Translations under genes and position numbers: made by a program | DNA from: an uncultured Alphaproteobacteria bacterium | GTDB taxonomy: Bacteria > Pseudomonadota > Alphaproteobacteria > RUG11792 | NCBI GenBank assembly: GCA_944390585.1 | Contig: CALXQI010000012.1 | Span: 1-41,428, forward strand | Length of the DNA stretch: 41,428 nt | Direction: 5' to 3' | In this document: positions 34,564-41,428 of the stretch, in pieces | How the letters are laid out: every line of letters begins with the position of its first letter | Position numbering within the stretch: position 1 is the stretch's first letter | Notes under the pieces: generated by a model | What the model was told of the DNA's origin: nothing | Seen by the model: only the letters and a program-made list of their open reading frames with translations | Databases searched by the model: none

Positions 34564-35895
34564 ATGGAAACAACATGGAATGTTGTAAAAGATGCAATTA
34601 GAGCAAAGATAGGGCAAACGCAATTTGATGCTTGGTTTAAAGATTTAAAGTTTATTTGTGTTAAATCTGATGTTTTGCACTTATGTGCTGCAACAGAGTT
34701 TGAAGTAGAAGGTATTATGATGCGCTATTCTACAATGATACTAGCGGAATTTAATAATGCTCAAAAAGAAAGTGTTGTAAGATCAATTGAAGTTAATGTT
34801 CAACAAAGTGATTTTGAATCTGAGCAACATATAACTCAACATGTAACTGATGATGCACATTCAGAAATGCGTGAAATATCGCGGTTGGATGAGAGATTTA
34901 GGTTTGAAAATTTTGTTGTTGGCAAGCCAAATGAGTTTGCCTATGCTGCTGCAAAAAGGGTGGCAGAGTCCGATGTACCTAGTTTTAATCCTCTTTTTTT
35001 GTATGGTGGAGTTGGTCTTGGAAAAACACACCTTATGCATGCTATTGCATGGAAGATTAAAGAAATCTATCCGCATAAAAGAGTTGTATATTTATCTGCT
35101 GAGAAATTTATGTATTTATTTATTAGATCATTGCGCGATAAAACTGCTGTTTCTTTTAAAGAATTATTTAGAAATACAGATGTATTAATGGTAGATGATG
35201 TACAATTTATTGGTGGAAAAGATGCTACACAGGAAGAATTTTTCCATACATTTAATGAATTGATAGAGAATAATCGCCAAATTGTTTTATCCGCTGATAA
35301 ATCTCCAAGTGAACTTGACAGAATAGAAGAGAGGATGAAGTCGAGAATGGGGTGGGGGTTGGTTGCCGATATTCATCCTACAACGTATGAATTAAGGTAT
35401 GGAATTTTGCAAAATAAAGTAAAAAACTATACAATAAATATACCTAGAGAGGTTTTGGAATTTTTGGCTGTAAAAATAACTTCTAATATAAGAGAACTAG
35501 AGGGGGGGCTAAATAGAATAGTAGCACATGCAAGCTTGGTTGGCGTGCCTGTAAGCGTGGAGTTGGCGCAAGATGTTTTGAAGGATTTACTAAGAGCTAA
35601 CGAAAAGGTTATTACGATTGATATGATTCAACAAAAAGTTTGTGAGCACTATCATACAAGAGTAAGTGATATTTTGTCCGCAAAGAGGACAAAAGAAATC
35701 ACAAAAGCACGCCATGTTGCAATGTTATTATGCAAGGAATTAACAACAAAATCATTGCCAGAAATTGGCAGGATGTTTGGTGGCAAGGATCATGCTACTG
35801 TGATACATGCTGTGCGGAAAATACAAGAAAAAATGCAATGCGATAGAGAATTAGAAAACGATGTTGAAAAGTTAAAACGTGTCTTGGAGGTGTAA
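34564..35895 (+). CDS. dnaA: Chromosomal replication initiator protein DnaA
   Basis: Opens the replication origin. N-terminal domain I (TWNVVKDAIRAKIGQTQFDA), a short linker, then the AAA+ domain with Walker A GGVGLGKTHLMHAIA (near residue 150), Walker B VLMVDDVQFIGGKDATQEEF, and the arginine-finger region. Domain IV has the DNA-binding signature GGKDHATVIHAVRKI. 443 residues; the linker (domain II) is short, as common in reduced genomes. GTG of the next gene lies 2 bp after the stop. The gene on the other side, pheS, is divergent. dnaA is not next to dnaN or recF here. Confidence 0.97.
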   Translation: METTWNVVKDAIRAKIGQTQFDAWFKDLKFICVKSDVLHLCAATEFEVEGIMMRYSTMILAEFNNAQKESVVRSIEVNVQQSDFESEQHITQHVTDDAHSEMREISRLDERFRFENFVVGKPNEFAYAAAKRVAESDVPSFNPLFLYGGVGLGKTHLMHAIAWKIKEIYPHKRVVYLSAEKFMYLFIRSLRDKTAVSFKELFRNTDVLMVDDVQFIGGKDATQEEFFHTFNELIENNRQIVLSADKSPSELDRIEERMKSRMGWGLVADIHPTTYELRYGILQNKVKNYTINIPREVLEFLAVKITSNIRELEGGLNRIVAHASLVGVPVSVELAQDVLKDLLRANEKVITIDMIQQKVCEHYHTRVSDILSAKRTKEITKARHVAMLLCKELTTKSLPEIGRMFGGKDHATVIHAVRKIQEKMQCDRELENDVEKLKRVLEV

Positions 35896-35897
35896 AA

Positions 35898-37214
35898 GTG
35901 TCATATTCGGATAGTTGTACAAAAGTTTTCAATTATTGGCGTTTTAGAACAATGTATTCTATTATTATAGGATATGCGGCGTTTTATTTAGTACGACAGA
36001 ATTTTTCATTTGCATTACCTGCATTGTACTCTGATTTAGGATACACAAAAGCACAGATAGGCACGGCAATTACTGTTGGCGCTGTATTATACGGGGTTGG
36101 TAAGTGTTTGTTTGGCTATGTTGGTGATAGGTATAGTGCCAGATATATTATGGTAATTGGACTGTTTATGTCAGCAGTTATGAATATTTGTCTGGGTTTT
36201 AGTTGCGCTATACCATCGTTTGTGATTTTTTGTGCTTTAAATAATTGCTTTCAGTCCATGGGATGGCCGCCATGTGCAAAATTGTTGACACATTGGTTTA
36301 GCCCTGTAGAAATTGGTACTAGGTGGGCGTTATGGAACACTTCTCAACAAATTGGCGGAACAGCCGCAATGTTATTATCAGCGTTTTTAATTTCACATTT
36401 TAGTTGGAGGTATGTATTTTTTGTTCCTGGTATTATTGCTGCTATTTTGGCCGTTTTTTTATTTAATAGACTAAGGGATACTCCAGAATCACTAAATTTA
36501 CCGAGTGTTGAGAAAATGACTGGCTTTGTTTCTGCTGCTGAGCATTCAAAAAAGTGGGAGACAACTACTGAAGAAAATATAACCTATATAGCAACGCTAA
36601 AAATGGCATTGGCAAATAAAAAAGTTTGGTATGTTGGTATGGCCAATTTTTTTGTATATGTATGTCGCATGACGTTTTTTTATTGGGGGCCAACTTTTTT
36701 ACTTGAGTCAAAAGGTAGTACAGTAGCTGGAGCAGGTGTACAAATGGCAATGTATGATATAGCTGGTATGTTTGGAGGAGTTTTTGCTGGGTATTTGTCT
36801 GATAAGGTGTTTAAAGGAAGACGTGGACCTGTGGGGGCTCTATGTATGATAATACTTGCAATAATGATTGGTTTATTATTGGTATCTGGAAAAGAAAACC
36901 ACATATTGAATACTATTTGTATGATAGTAGTAGGATTTTTAGTTACAGGCCCACAAATTTTGGTTGGAGTTGCTGCATCTGATTTTGCGTCAAAAAAGGC
37001 TGCTGCTACTGCTTCTGGTTTTACTGGTGCACTTGGTTATGCTGGTAGTGCATTAGTTGGTGGTGTTGGTTTTGTTGCTGATAATTACGGATGGAAAATG
37101 GTTTTTGTTGTAGCGATTATGTCTGCTATTATCAGTGCTGTCTTTTTTGCATTAACGTGGAATGCAAAGTCAAAAATACTGGAGGATAAAGAAAATTATG
37201 AACAAAAAGGTTGA
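35898..37214 (+). CDS. Organophosphate:phosphate antiporter (GlpT/UhpT family)
   Basis: 438 residues from GTG at 35898 (GGAGG 7 bases upstream), twelve membrane helices, MFS fold. The N-terminus GYAAFYLVRQNFSFALPAL closely follows GlpT (its Arg pairs with substrate phosphate), MGWPPCAKLLTHWFSP and KVFKGRRGPVGAL are family signatures, and a second Arg appears in FVYVCRMTFFYWGPTFL. The third GlpT substrate residue, His in the WN..H..GG segment, is Gln here (LWNTSQQIGG). It should import glycerol-3-phosphate or hexose phosphate in exchange for phosphate; which one is open. In an intracellular bacterium this takes carbon from the host. It is co-transcribed with dnaA and overlaps mtaB by 17 bases. 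Confidence 0.9.
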   Translation: MSYSDSCTKVFNYWRFRTMYSIIIGYAAFYLVRQNFSFALPALYSDLGYTKAQIGTAITVGAVLYGVGKCLFGYVGDRYSARYIMVIGLFMSAVMNICLGFSCAIPSFVIFCALNNCFQSMGWPPCAKLLTHWFSPVEIGTRWALWNTSQQIGGTAAMLLSAFLISHFSWRYVFFVPGIIAAILAVFLFNRLRDTPESLNLPSVEKMTGFVSAAEHSKKWETTTEENITYIATLKMALANKKVWYVGMANFFVYVCRMTFFYWGPTFLLESKGSTVAGAGVQMAMYDIAGMFGGVFAGYLSDKVFKGRRGPVGALCMIILAIMIGLLLVSGKENHILNTICMIVVGFLVTGPQILVGVAASDFASKKAAATASGFTGALGYAGSALVGGVGFVADNYGWKMVFVVAIMSAIISAVFFALTWNAKSKILEDKENYEQKG

Positions 37215-38379
37215 CGGTATTACACTTGGATGCCGTCTAAATTTCTATGAAACTGAAGTTTTAAAATCTTGTTTTCGTAATAGTAGTAGAGAGCAAGACG
37301 TTATCATAGTTAATACTTGTAGTGTGACACATGAAGCAGAGAGACAGTCAAAACAAGCTGTAAGAAAGTGTTTGAAAGAAAATCCAAATGCACGCGTCAT
37401 TGTGACAGGATGTGCTGTTGAAACGTCAAAAGATTATTTTTCGCAGTTACCAGTTGAGGTTATGAGAAATGAGAAAAAAACATCAATGTTGCGAGAATTT
37501 GATGATAAAACTTTTGCTGATAGAGCGCGTGCATTTGTACAAATCCAAAACGGATGTGATCACTACTGTAGTTACTGCATTATACCTTTTACGCGTGGTC
37601 ATTCTGTTAGCGTGCCACTTGAAGTTATAGAGCGTAATATTAAAAACTTTGTTAATAGTGGTTTTAAAGAAATTGTGCTCTCAGGTATTGATATTACATC
37701 ATATGGGCGTGAAATAGGAAAAGGTCTTGCTAATGTTTTAGAACACATCTTTAAACGCATACCAGAGCTGACACGTATTAGGATATCGTCTCTTGATCCG
37801 GCTGCAATTGATGACAAGTTATTGCATATTATATGTCATGATTACAGAATATTGCCACATATACACCTTAGTATACAATCTGGAGATAATAATATATTAA
37901 AAATGATGCGTAGGAGACATTTGCGTGAAGATGTTATTGCCTTATGCAATAAAATTAGGAATTTTAGAAGTGATATTGTATTTGGTGCTGATTTTATTGT
38001 TGGATTTCCTGGAGAAACAGAAGAGATGTTTAAGAATACTGTGGCTTTAGTTGATGATGCTGGTTTATCAATGCTTCATGTGTTTCCGTTTTCTCCAAGA
38101 GCTGGCACGAGAGCTGCACAATTTGTTCAATTGCCTCATAATATTGTGCATGCGAGAGCAAAAGAACTAAGAAATGTGGCAAACACCGCATTGGAAAATA
38201 CTCTAAATAGATTTATAGGGACGAGCGTGAATTTTATTGTAGAACACGATGAGTGTGGAAAAACAGATCACTTTTTACATGCTAAATTCAATGATAAGAC
38301 ATTAGAAGTAGGAAACGTATATCATGGCAAAGTGCATGACATTATTGATAACGTACTTATATTGAATGTAGAGCAATAA
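37198..38379 (+). CDS. mtaB: tRNA (N6-threonylcarbamoyladenosine(37)-C2)-methylthiotransferase
   Basis: Radical SAM enzyme converting t6A37 to ms2t6A37. The N-terminal cluster domain has cysteines in ITLGCRLNFYE, IVNTCSVTHEA and VTGCAVE. The radical SAM motif is CDHYCSYC (near residue 119), followed by IPFTRGHSVSVP, LSGIDITSYG and FGADFIVGFPGETEE. The C-terminal TRAM-like region is present. Cys-x-Leu-Asn-x-x-Glu rather than the MiaB start favours MtaB over MiaB. I chose ATG at 37198 (393 aa) for the GGAGG upstream and family starts. It overlaps the transporter end and is the last housekeeping gene before the island. It needs iron-sulfur clusters, hence the cysteine desulfurase at 4.2 kb. Confidence 0.92.
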   Translation: MNKKVDGITLGCRLNFYETEVLKSCFRNSSREQDVIIVNTCSVTHEAERQSKQAVRKCLKENPNARVIVTGCAVETSKDYFSQLPVEVMRNEKKTSMLREFDDKTFADRARAFVQIQNGCDHYCSYCIIPFTRGHSVSVPLEVIERNIKNFVNSGFKEIVLSGIDITSYGREIGKGLANVLEHIFKRIPELTRIRISSLDPAAIDDKLLHIICHDYRILPHIHLSIQSGDNNILKMMRRRHLREDVIALCNKIRNFRSDIVFGADFIVGFPGETEEMFKNTVALVDDAGLSMLHVFPFSPRAGTRAAQFVQLPHNIVHARAKELRNVANTALENTLNRFIGTSVNFIVEHDECGKTDHFLHAKFNDKTLEVGNVYHGKVHDIIDNVLILNVEQ

Positions 38380-38484
38380 TTATATCAGCTTATGTAGTGA
38401 GTAAATTCTATTTTCAAACATAATATAAGAATTGATGTTTTAACAAGTAGTATTGAGCAGTGAATTTTATTGTAAATGTAATAA

Positions 38485-38809
38485 ATGATGAAAACTACTA
38501 TGGAGGTATATATTGTATATAGGTATGAGATTTACTGTTTTTTTACATTCTAGGAGTGGTAAAACGTAGTAAATATGAAATTGCTACAGATGGACTATTA
38601 GTAGTATATTCAGTAGAATACTTAAAAGAAAATTCTATATTGGTGATCTGGGGAGTATGCAAGGCGGGTCAGACGTATTATTTCTCGGCACTGCAATGTA
38701 CAGCGAACAGAATAATGTTGATATTTTTGATCTAATTTACGCAGATGGGGCTCAAAATATATTGAAGGATTATGTTCCAATTGTTGAACAAAACAAAATG
38801 AATGATTAA
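38485..38809 (+). pseudogene. Unknown gene broken by two homopolymer frameshifts
   Basis: Three frames join into one plausible protein if two single-base indels are undone. Frame one reads MKTTMEVYIVYRYEIYCFF up to a run of seven T near 38540. With eight T it continues into frame two, YILGVVKRSKYEIATDG, then LLVVYSVEYLKE. At an A-rich run near 38630 it shifts again to FYIGDLGSMQGGSDVLFLGT, AMYSEQNNVDIFDLIYADG and a stop at 38807-38809. The result, about 107 residues, is unrecognised. Two indels in homopolymers could be decay or sequencing error. The stop is followed 2 bp later by the ribosome site of the next gene, so it was part of the same operon. Confidence 0.5.
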
Positions 38810-38822
38810 GAAAGGAGGAAGT

Positions 38823-38966
38823 ATGCACAGAAAAGAGGAACTTAAATTAACGCCTGGGGAAGTGCAAAGTTTCAAAAATGGAATGATTATGAGTGGCGCT
38901 CTAGTGATGATTGGTATGGGAATAGGTTTTGTATTGATGTTATTGTTTTTTTGAAATTGAGTTAGG
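38823..38966 (+). CDS. 47-residue single-span membrane protein
   Basis: MHRKEELKLTPGEVQSFKNG, then a hydrophobic helix MIMSGALVMIGMGIGFVLMF and the end IVFLKLS. A strong ribosome site (AAAGGAGG) precedes the ATG. The charged N-terminus and single helix fit a small membrane protein such as a holin-like, toxin-like or accessory subunit; nothing decides between these. It lies between the frameshifted gene and the TTG-started gene with 7-13 bp gaps, so the three form one unit. Easily missed because of its size. Confidence 0.6.
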
Positions 38967-38973
38967 AGAAAAG

Positions 38974-39360
38974 TTGACTGAAAAAGTATTAATAGATTAC
39001 ACGTGGATGGATCTTAAAAGATTAGAGGAGGTGCTATATTCGGAAGACAGTTTAGAAGGCAGAGCTGCATTGTATCACTGCGAAATTCTAAGTTGGCTTT
39101 GCAGACGTGGGTGGGATGATTGCATCAATGCTGAAGTCCTTGTAGAGTTTGAAGAAGACACACTGCGGGAGCCTACGTATATCAATGATGCAAAATTCTA
39201 CAAGGGGTATATTGGAGAAAGCGGTGCGTTTGGACGATTCTGCATCGTTGGATGCATGTTTGAAAATGACAATGCTTTCTATCCAATATATCTAGATTGG
39301 GAATATAAATTGTTTGTAGACAGAAAAGGAACGAAAAGAGTTCACAAAAAATATTTGTGA
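38974..39360 (+). CDS. Unknown 128-residue protein of the island
   Basis: Starts at TTG 38974 with AGGAG 5 bases upstream. The sequence is acidic and aromatic-rich (YTWMDLKRLEEVLYSEDSLE, then ILSWLCRRGWDDCINAEVLVEF, FGRFCIVGCMFENDN, YPIYLDWEYKLFVDRKG). No signal peptide or membrane helix, so probably cytoplasmic. I do not recognise a family. G+C is clearly higher than in the housekeeping genes, in line with the rest of the island. It is convergent with the toxin gene at 39438. Confidence 0.6.
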   Translation: MTEKVLIDYTWMDLKRLEEVLYSEDSLEGRAALYHCEILSWLCRRGWDDCINAEVLVEFEEDTLREPTYINDAKFYKGYIGESGAFGRFCIVGCMFENDNAFYPIYLDWEYKLFVDRKGTKRVHKKYL

Positions 39361-39437
39361 CGTTAAAAACGTCTACAAAAAGCCCGCGAAAATGATAGTA
39401 TCAACGCCGCGAAAGTGAATTAAGGAAATAGTTTTGT

Positions 39438-39707
39438 TTAAACTAAGCGTTTTAACTCGTCGTAAATTTCTTTTCTTGGGCCAATAGCTACGATCTCTAT
39501 TCTGTCGTCAAACTTTTGGAAAATAATGCGGTAGTCCCTGTACCTGATTCTTTGAAAATCTTCAAGTTCTCCACACAATTTTTTCACGTCAAGATTTTGA
39601 CTGTCACAAGCAAGTTCTTCAATCTTTAACTTGATTTTTAACTTAACTTCTTTTGAGATTTTGTCTATATATTTTTTTGCTCTTTTCTTATAAACAATTC
39701 TAAGCAT
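39438..39707 (-). CDS. RelE/ParE-superfamily toxin
   Basis: 89 residues: MLRIVYKKRAKKYIDKISKE at the start, LKIKLKIEELACDSQ in the helix pair, then the strands RIRYRDYRIIFQKFDDRIEI and VAIGPRKEIYDEL. This is the RelE/ParE fold pattern, with YRDYRIIF and the late hhhhIG.R.EIY segment. RelE-type members cut mRNA on the ribosome; ParE-type members poison gyrase. Which applies cannot be read here. The C-terminal pair GPRKEIYDEL carries Arg and Tyr/Glu where RelE-type active residues lie. Its ATG overlaps the end of the antitoxin gene by 8 bases, so translation is coupled after the antitoxin. Confidence 0.85.
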   Translation of the reverse strand: MLRIVYKKRAKKYIDKISKEVKLKIKLKIEELACDSQNLDVKKLCGELEDFQRIRYRDYRIIFQKFDDRIEIVAIGPRKEIYDELKRLV

Positions 39708-40257
39708 TTAACTCCTTCCAAAATTCTTCATGACTAATATTTTCTTCATCACTATCGTTAAGACTTTCTAGCGCTAACTTATACAATTCCTCGTCCAATT
39801 CGTCCCTTGTGTATTCACCCACCTTATTCTTAAAGTACGCAACTAAATCCTCGTCAGTGATTAATTTATTCTCGCGTTTGTTTGCATTAATCCAAGGGTC
39901 TTCCTCGTGTGTTAAATCTGCTAACTTCCAAGCTGTATACTCTCCAAAGTAAGTGAATACATCCTCAATTAGATCTTTCTCTTTATCGCACAATTTTATG
40001 TCTGAACTATTTTGAAATAGCATTGTGCTTTCGATAGGTATTCGTCCACAAGACTTCAGCTTTTCGTACAGGACAGGTACAACAGGGCCGTGTTTCCAGG
40101 CCTCCATATCATCCTTAAACAGACGCTCCCCGTACTTGGCAAGATATAATCCTTGCGCATAATAGCAAAGTTTTTGAAGTTTAAGATTAGTTAATCCTTC
40201 ATCTTTGCTATCTTCAAGCAACCAGAACCAAGATGCCACATCAAAAACATTTGCCAT
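39700..40257 (-). CDS. Panacea-domain (DUF4065, SocA-like) antitoxin
   Basis: 185 residues. The Panacea domain covers the first 140: VASWFWLLEDS, then the core LTNLKLQKLCYYAQGLYLAK, followed by FKDDMEAWKHGPVVPVLYEK, all hallmarks of DUF4065/SocA-like proteins. The remaining C-terminal part is acidic (LNDSDEENISHEEFWKEL) and may bind the toxin. Panacea is a promiscuous antitoxin domain found with many unrelated toxins (PanAT systems); here the partner is RelE/ParE-like. A strong AAGGAGG site and a promoter with an inverted repeat lie upstream. Antitoxin-first order fits autoregulation. No Zn or HTH motif is obvious. Confidence 0.88.
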   Translation of the reverse strand: MANVFDVASWFWLLEDSKDEGLTNLKLQKLCYYAQGLYLAKYGERLFKDDMEAWKHGPVVPVLYEKLKSCGRIPIESTMLFQNSSDIKLCDKEKDLIEDVFTYFGEYTAWKLADLTHEEDPWINANKRENKLITDEDLVAYFKNKVGEYTRDELDEELYKLALESLNDSDEENISHEEFWKELNA

Positions 40258-40262
40258 ACTGA

Positions 40263-40311
40263 CCTCCTTCTATTTTTTTATATTCTACCACAAAGCATAC
40301 TGTGCTATGCT
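40263..40311 (-). promoter_or_regulatory. Promoter, operator-like inverted repeat and ribosome site of the toxin-antitoxin pair
   Basis: On the minus strand: AGCATA-GCACAG-TATGCT (40311-40294, perfect six-base arms), then a -10 box TAGAAT (40287-40282), then AAGGAGG (40269-40263) five bases before the antitoxin ATG. The -35 hexamer for 17-base spacing (GCATAG) is poor and overlaps the inverted repeat, which suggests a repressor site over the promoter. The repeat also touches the stop codon of the coiled-coil gene upstream, so it might instead end that transcript. Confidence 0.5.
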
Positions 40312-41039
40312 CAGAACGCATCGGGATCGTATCCTCGATGCGGTCCGTAGAGCCGCGCATAGTCTTCGATTACGCGCTTCAGCTCCCGTATCTCGTCTTC
40401 TAGACAAGATACATGGTGTGTCTCTAGATCGAGCTCATCCTTGAGCTCAGCTAGTTCCACGTTCTTAGAACGGATCTCTTCGCTCAGTGATTGACACTGA
40501 CCGATTTCGGAGTTAACGCGCTCCAACAGGAGTTCGTGCTTCAAGCGATAGCTATCAAGCTGATCGACTGTACACTTTAACGCATTATTCCTCTGTTCTA
40601 ATGCTTTGTTTTGCTCTTCCAGTCCTTTGATTCTCTTTTCCAGTCTTTCGTTTCTCTCTTCTGCTTCTTCTTTTTCGCTATACACGTGTGCTAGTTCACT
40701 CCTTTCGTTAGTCAATCTTTTCTCCACGCGTTCAACTCTGGCTTCTAATTCCTTGTTTTGTCTTTCAAGTTGTTCTTTGTCCTCTTCCAGAATCCTAATT
40801 CTGAACTGATAAGATTGAATCTTTTCTCTAAGTTTGTTTGTCCAATTTGTCAAGCTTTCCAAATCTTTAGCTTTCTCCTCTAACCTCACGCACTTCTTCT
40901 TCAAATCACTCTGTATATCTAATGCTTGCGTATAATGTGCAAACAAATCCTCATAATCTGCAGTCAATCCTTTCAACTGCTCCATGAGCATCTCGTTTTG
41001 TTTCTGTAATCTCACTAAATCGTGATTGTCATCAAACAA
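40311..41039 (-). CDS. Long coiled-coil protein, probably the C-terminal part of a frameshifted gene
   Basis: 242 residues from TTG 41039, almost entirely heptad coiled coil (QNEMLMEQLKGLTADYEDLF; RLEKRIKGLEEQNKALEQ; ELAELKDELDLETHHVSCLE), ending in a short non-helical tail RLYGPHRGYDPDAF. The frame is open further upstream to 41102 and reads NSVKAVVAGAGTVVAETFDR, but contains no ATG or GTG, and TTG 41039 has no ribosome site. The preceding membrane ORF is in another frame and overlaps by about 50 bases. So one protein, with an N-terminal membrane anchor followed by this rod, is likely the ancestral form. Function unknown; phage- or plasmid-type structural or membrane-organising roles are possible. 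Higher G+C than the core genes. Confidence 0.6.
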   Translation of the reverse strand: MFDDNHDLVRLQKQNEMLMEQLKGLTADYEDLFAHYTQALDIQSDLKKKCVRLEEKAKDLESLTNWTNKLREKIQSYQFRIRILEEDKEQLERQNKELEARVERVEKRLTNERSELAHVYSEKEEAEERNERLEKRIKGLEEQNKALEQRNNALKCTVDQLDSYRLKHELLLERVNSEIGQCQSLSEEIRSKNVELAELKDELDLETHHVSCLEDEIRELKRVIEDYARLYGPHRGYDPDAF

Positions 41040-41052
41040 TCTATCAAACGTC

Positions 41053-41244
41053 TCAGCAACTACAGTACCTGCACCTGCAACTACTGCCTTTACAGAGTTC
41101 GTCTACCCTAACACACGTTTGCATCTGGAAAAACAGCATCAACCCCCAAAACAATACCGCAATAATCTTTCCTAGAACTGCTAGCACTACTGTCCTTTTC
41201 CGAATTAACCCGTCATCATAATCTCTAAGTACTTTATAAAACAT
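41053..41244 (-). CDS. Single-span membrane protein, probable N-terminal part of the coiled-coil gene
   Basis: 63 codons: a basic start (MFYKVLRDYDDGLIRKRT), one membrane helix (VVLAVLGKIIAVLFWGLMLF) and a tail that turns cysteine-rich (ELCKGSSCRCRYCSC). The odd tail is what the hydrophobic AVVAGAGTVVA-coding stretch of the next gene gives when read in the wrong frame. A one-base change near 41100 would join the two frames. GGAG 9 bases before the ATG overlaps the end of the upstream partial gene, so these genes form one minus-strand operon. Confidence 0.6.
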   Translation of the reverse strand: MFYKVLRDYDDGLIRKRTVVLAVLGKIIAVLFWGLMLFFQMQTCVRVDELCKGSSCRCRYCSC

Positions 41245-41246
41245 AA

Positions 41247-41426
41247 TTAATACTCCTTTAAAACAAAACCTTCTCCAACTGGTTTAAAACGCCTCTCCAT
41301 TAGGGCAAAGCGCTCGTTCCCAGTCTTGCAACAATGCATCTCGAATATAAAGCCGTTCCTTACGTACGGATGCGCCTCTGCTAACGCTTGAACCAGCCTC
41401 TCGTCCTTCCGCCTCAACCACGTCAA
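41247..41426 (-). CDS. C-terminal part of an unknown protein (runs off right edge)
   Basis: The minus strand is open from the edge to TAA at 41247-41249, 59 codons: LTWLRRKDERLVQALAEAHP, YVRNGFIFEMHCCKTGNERF and ALMERRFKPVGEGFVLKEY. The composition and the ribosome site of the next gene at its very end support real coding. No family recognised. First visible gene of the minus-strand island operon. Confidence 0.55.
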   Translation of the reverse strand: MTWLRRKDERLVQALAEAHPYVRNGFIFEMHCCKTGNERFALMERRFKPVGEGFVLKEY

Positions 41427-41428
41427 AG

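Noticed and set aside
39359-39373. GACGTT-AAA-AACGTC hairpin after the 128-residue gene as a terminator
   Set aside because: No T-run follows on either strand in the right direction; three-base loop and six pairs only.
39380-39416. Two copies of CCGCGAAA in the spacer before the toxin gene as attachment repeats
   Set aside because: Eight bases are too short to support an attachment site without an integrase.

Overview
The window looks like the chromosome of an AT-rich, reduced alphaproteobacterium, most likely an intracellular symbiont or parasite of the Holosporales/Rickettsiales kind. What I see: low G+C, long stretches of decayed coding sequence, a 41-residue alphaproteobacterial-type ribosomal protein L36, a GlpT/UhpT-type organophosphate transporter next to dnaA, a Rickettsia 17-kDa/SlyB-type lipoprotein, and many secreted proteins without recognisable relatives. 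The taxonomic placement is inference; no rRNA gene is present.

Layout. 1-6,300: the start of a serine-rich secreted protein running off the left edge, xseA, clpP, a 1.5-kb stretch of decayed sequence, a cysteine desulfurase gene, and an unknown gene split by one in-frame stop. 6,460-10,350: an EnvZ-like sensor kinase without a partner regulator, rpmJ (L36), a small prepilin-peptidase-like membrane protein, gap, a scar holding a damaged second copy of part of pgsA, then pgsA. 10,350-22,710, all on the minus strand: priA, a large lysine-rich secreted protein, gltX, recG, tRNA-Ala(GGC), an ABC-exporter-like protein with every nucleotide-binding motif damaged, thiamine pyrophosphokinase, uvrC and pgsA, mostly with short gaps or overlaps.

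22,750-30,650 is an envelope region: a secreted two-repeat protein with a good promoter and terminator; a promoter followed by a strongly structured non-coding segment; an overlapping four-gene minus-strand operon (GspL/PilMN-like, GspM/PilO-like, GspC/PilP-like, class A PBP1a); divergent PBP2; and two lipoproteins (TssJ-like and SlyB-like). 30,790-38,380 is housekeeping: a secreted protein overlapping truB, then rpsO, tRNA-Ser(CGA), tRNA-Thr(GGT), pheS, and the close series dnaA - organophosphate transporter - mtaB.

38,480-41,428 differs: visibly richer in G+C, with strong AAGGAGG-type ribosome sites and no known housekeeping genes. It holds a twice-frameshifted gene, a 47-residue membrane protein, an unknown 128-residue protein, a Panacea-domain antitoxin with a RelE/ParE-type toxin under a promoter with an inverted-repeat operator, and a membrane/coiled-coil pair that appears split by a frameshift. 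I read it as an acquired island.

Together the genes describe a cell that still makes peptidoglycan and phospholipid and repairs DNA (UvrC, RecG, PriA, ExoVII), probably imports host phosphate esters, and keeps a reduced trans-envelope complex of type IV pilus/type II secretion ancestry next to a peptidoglycan synthase.
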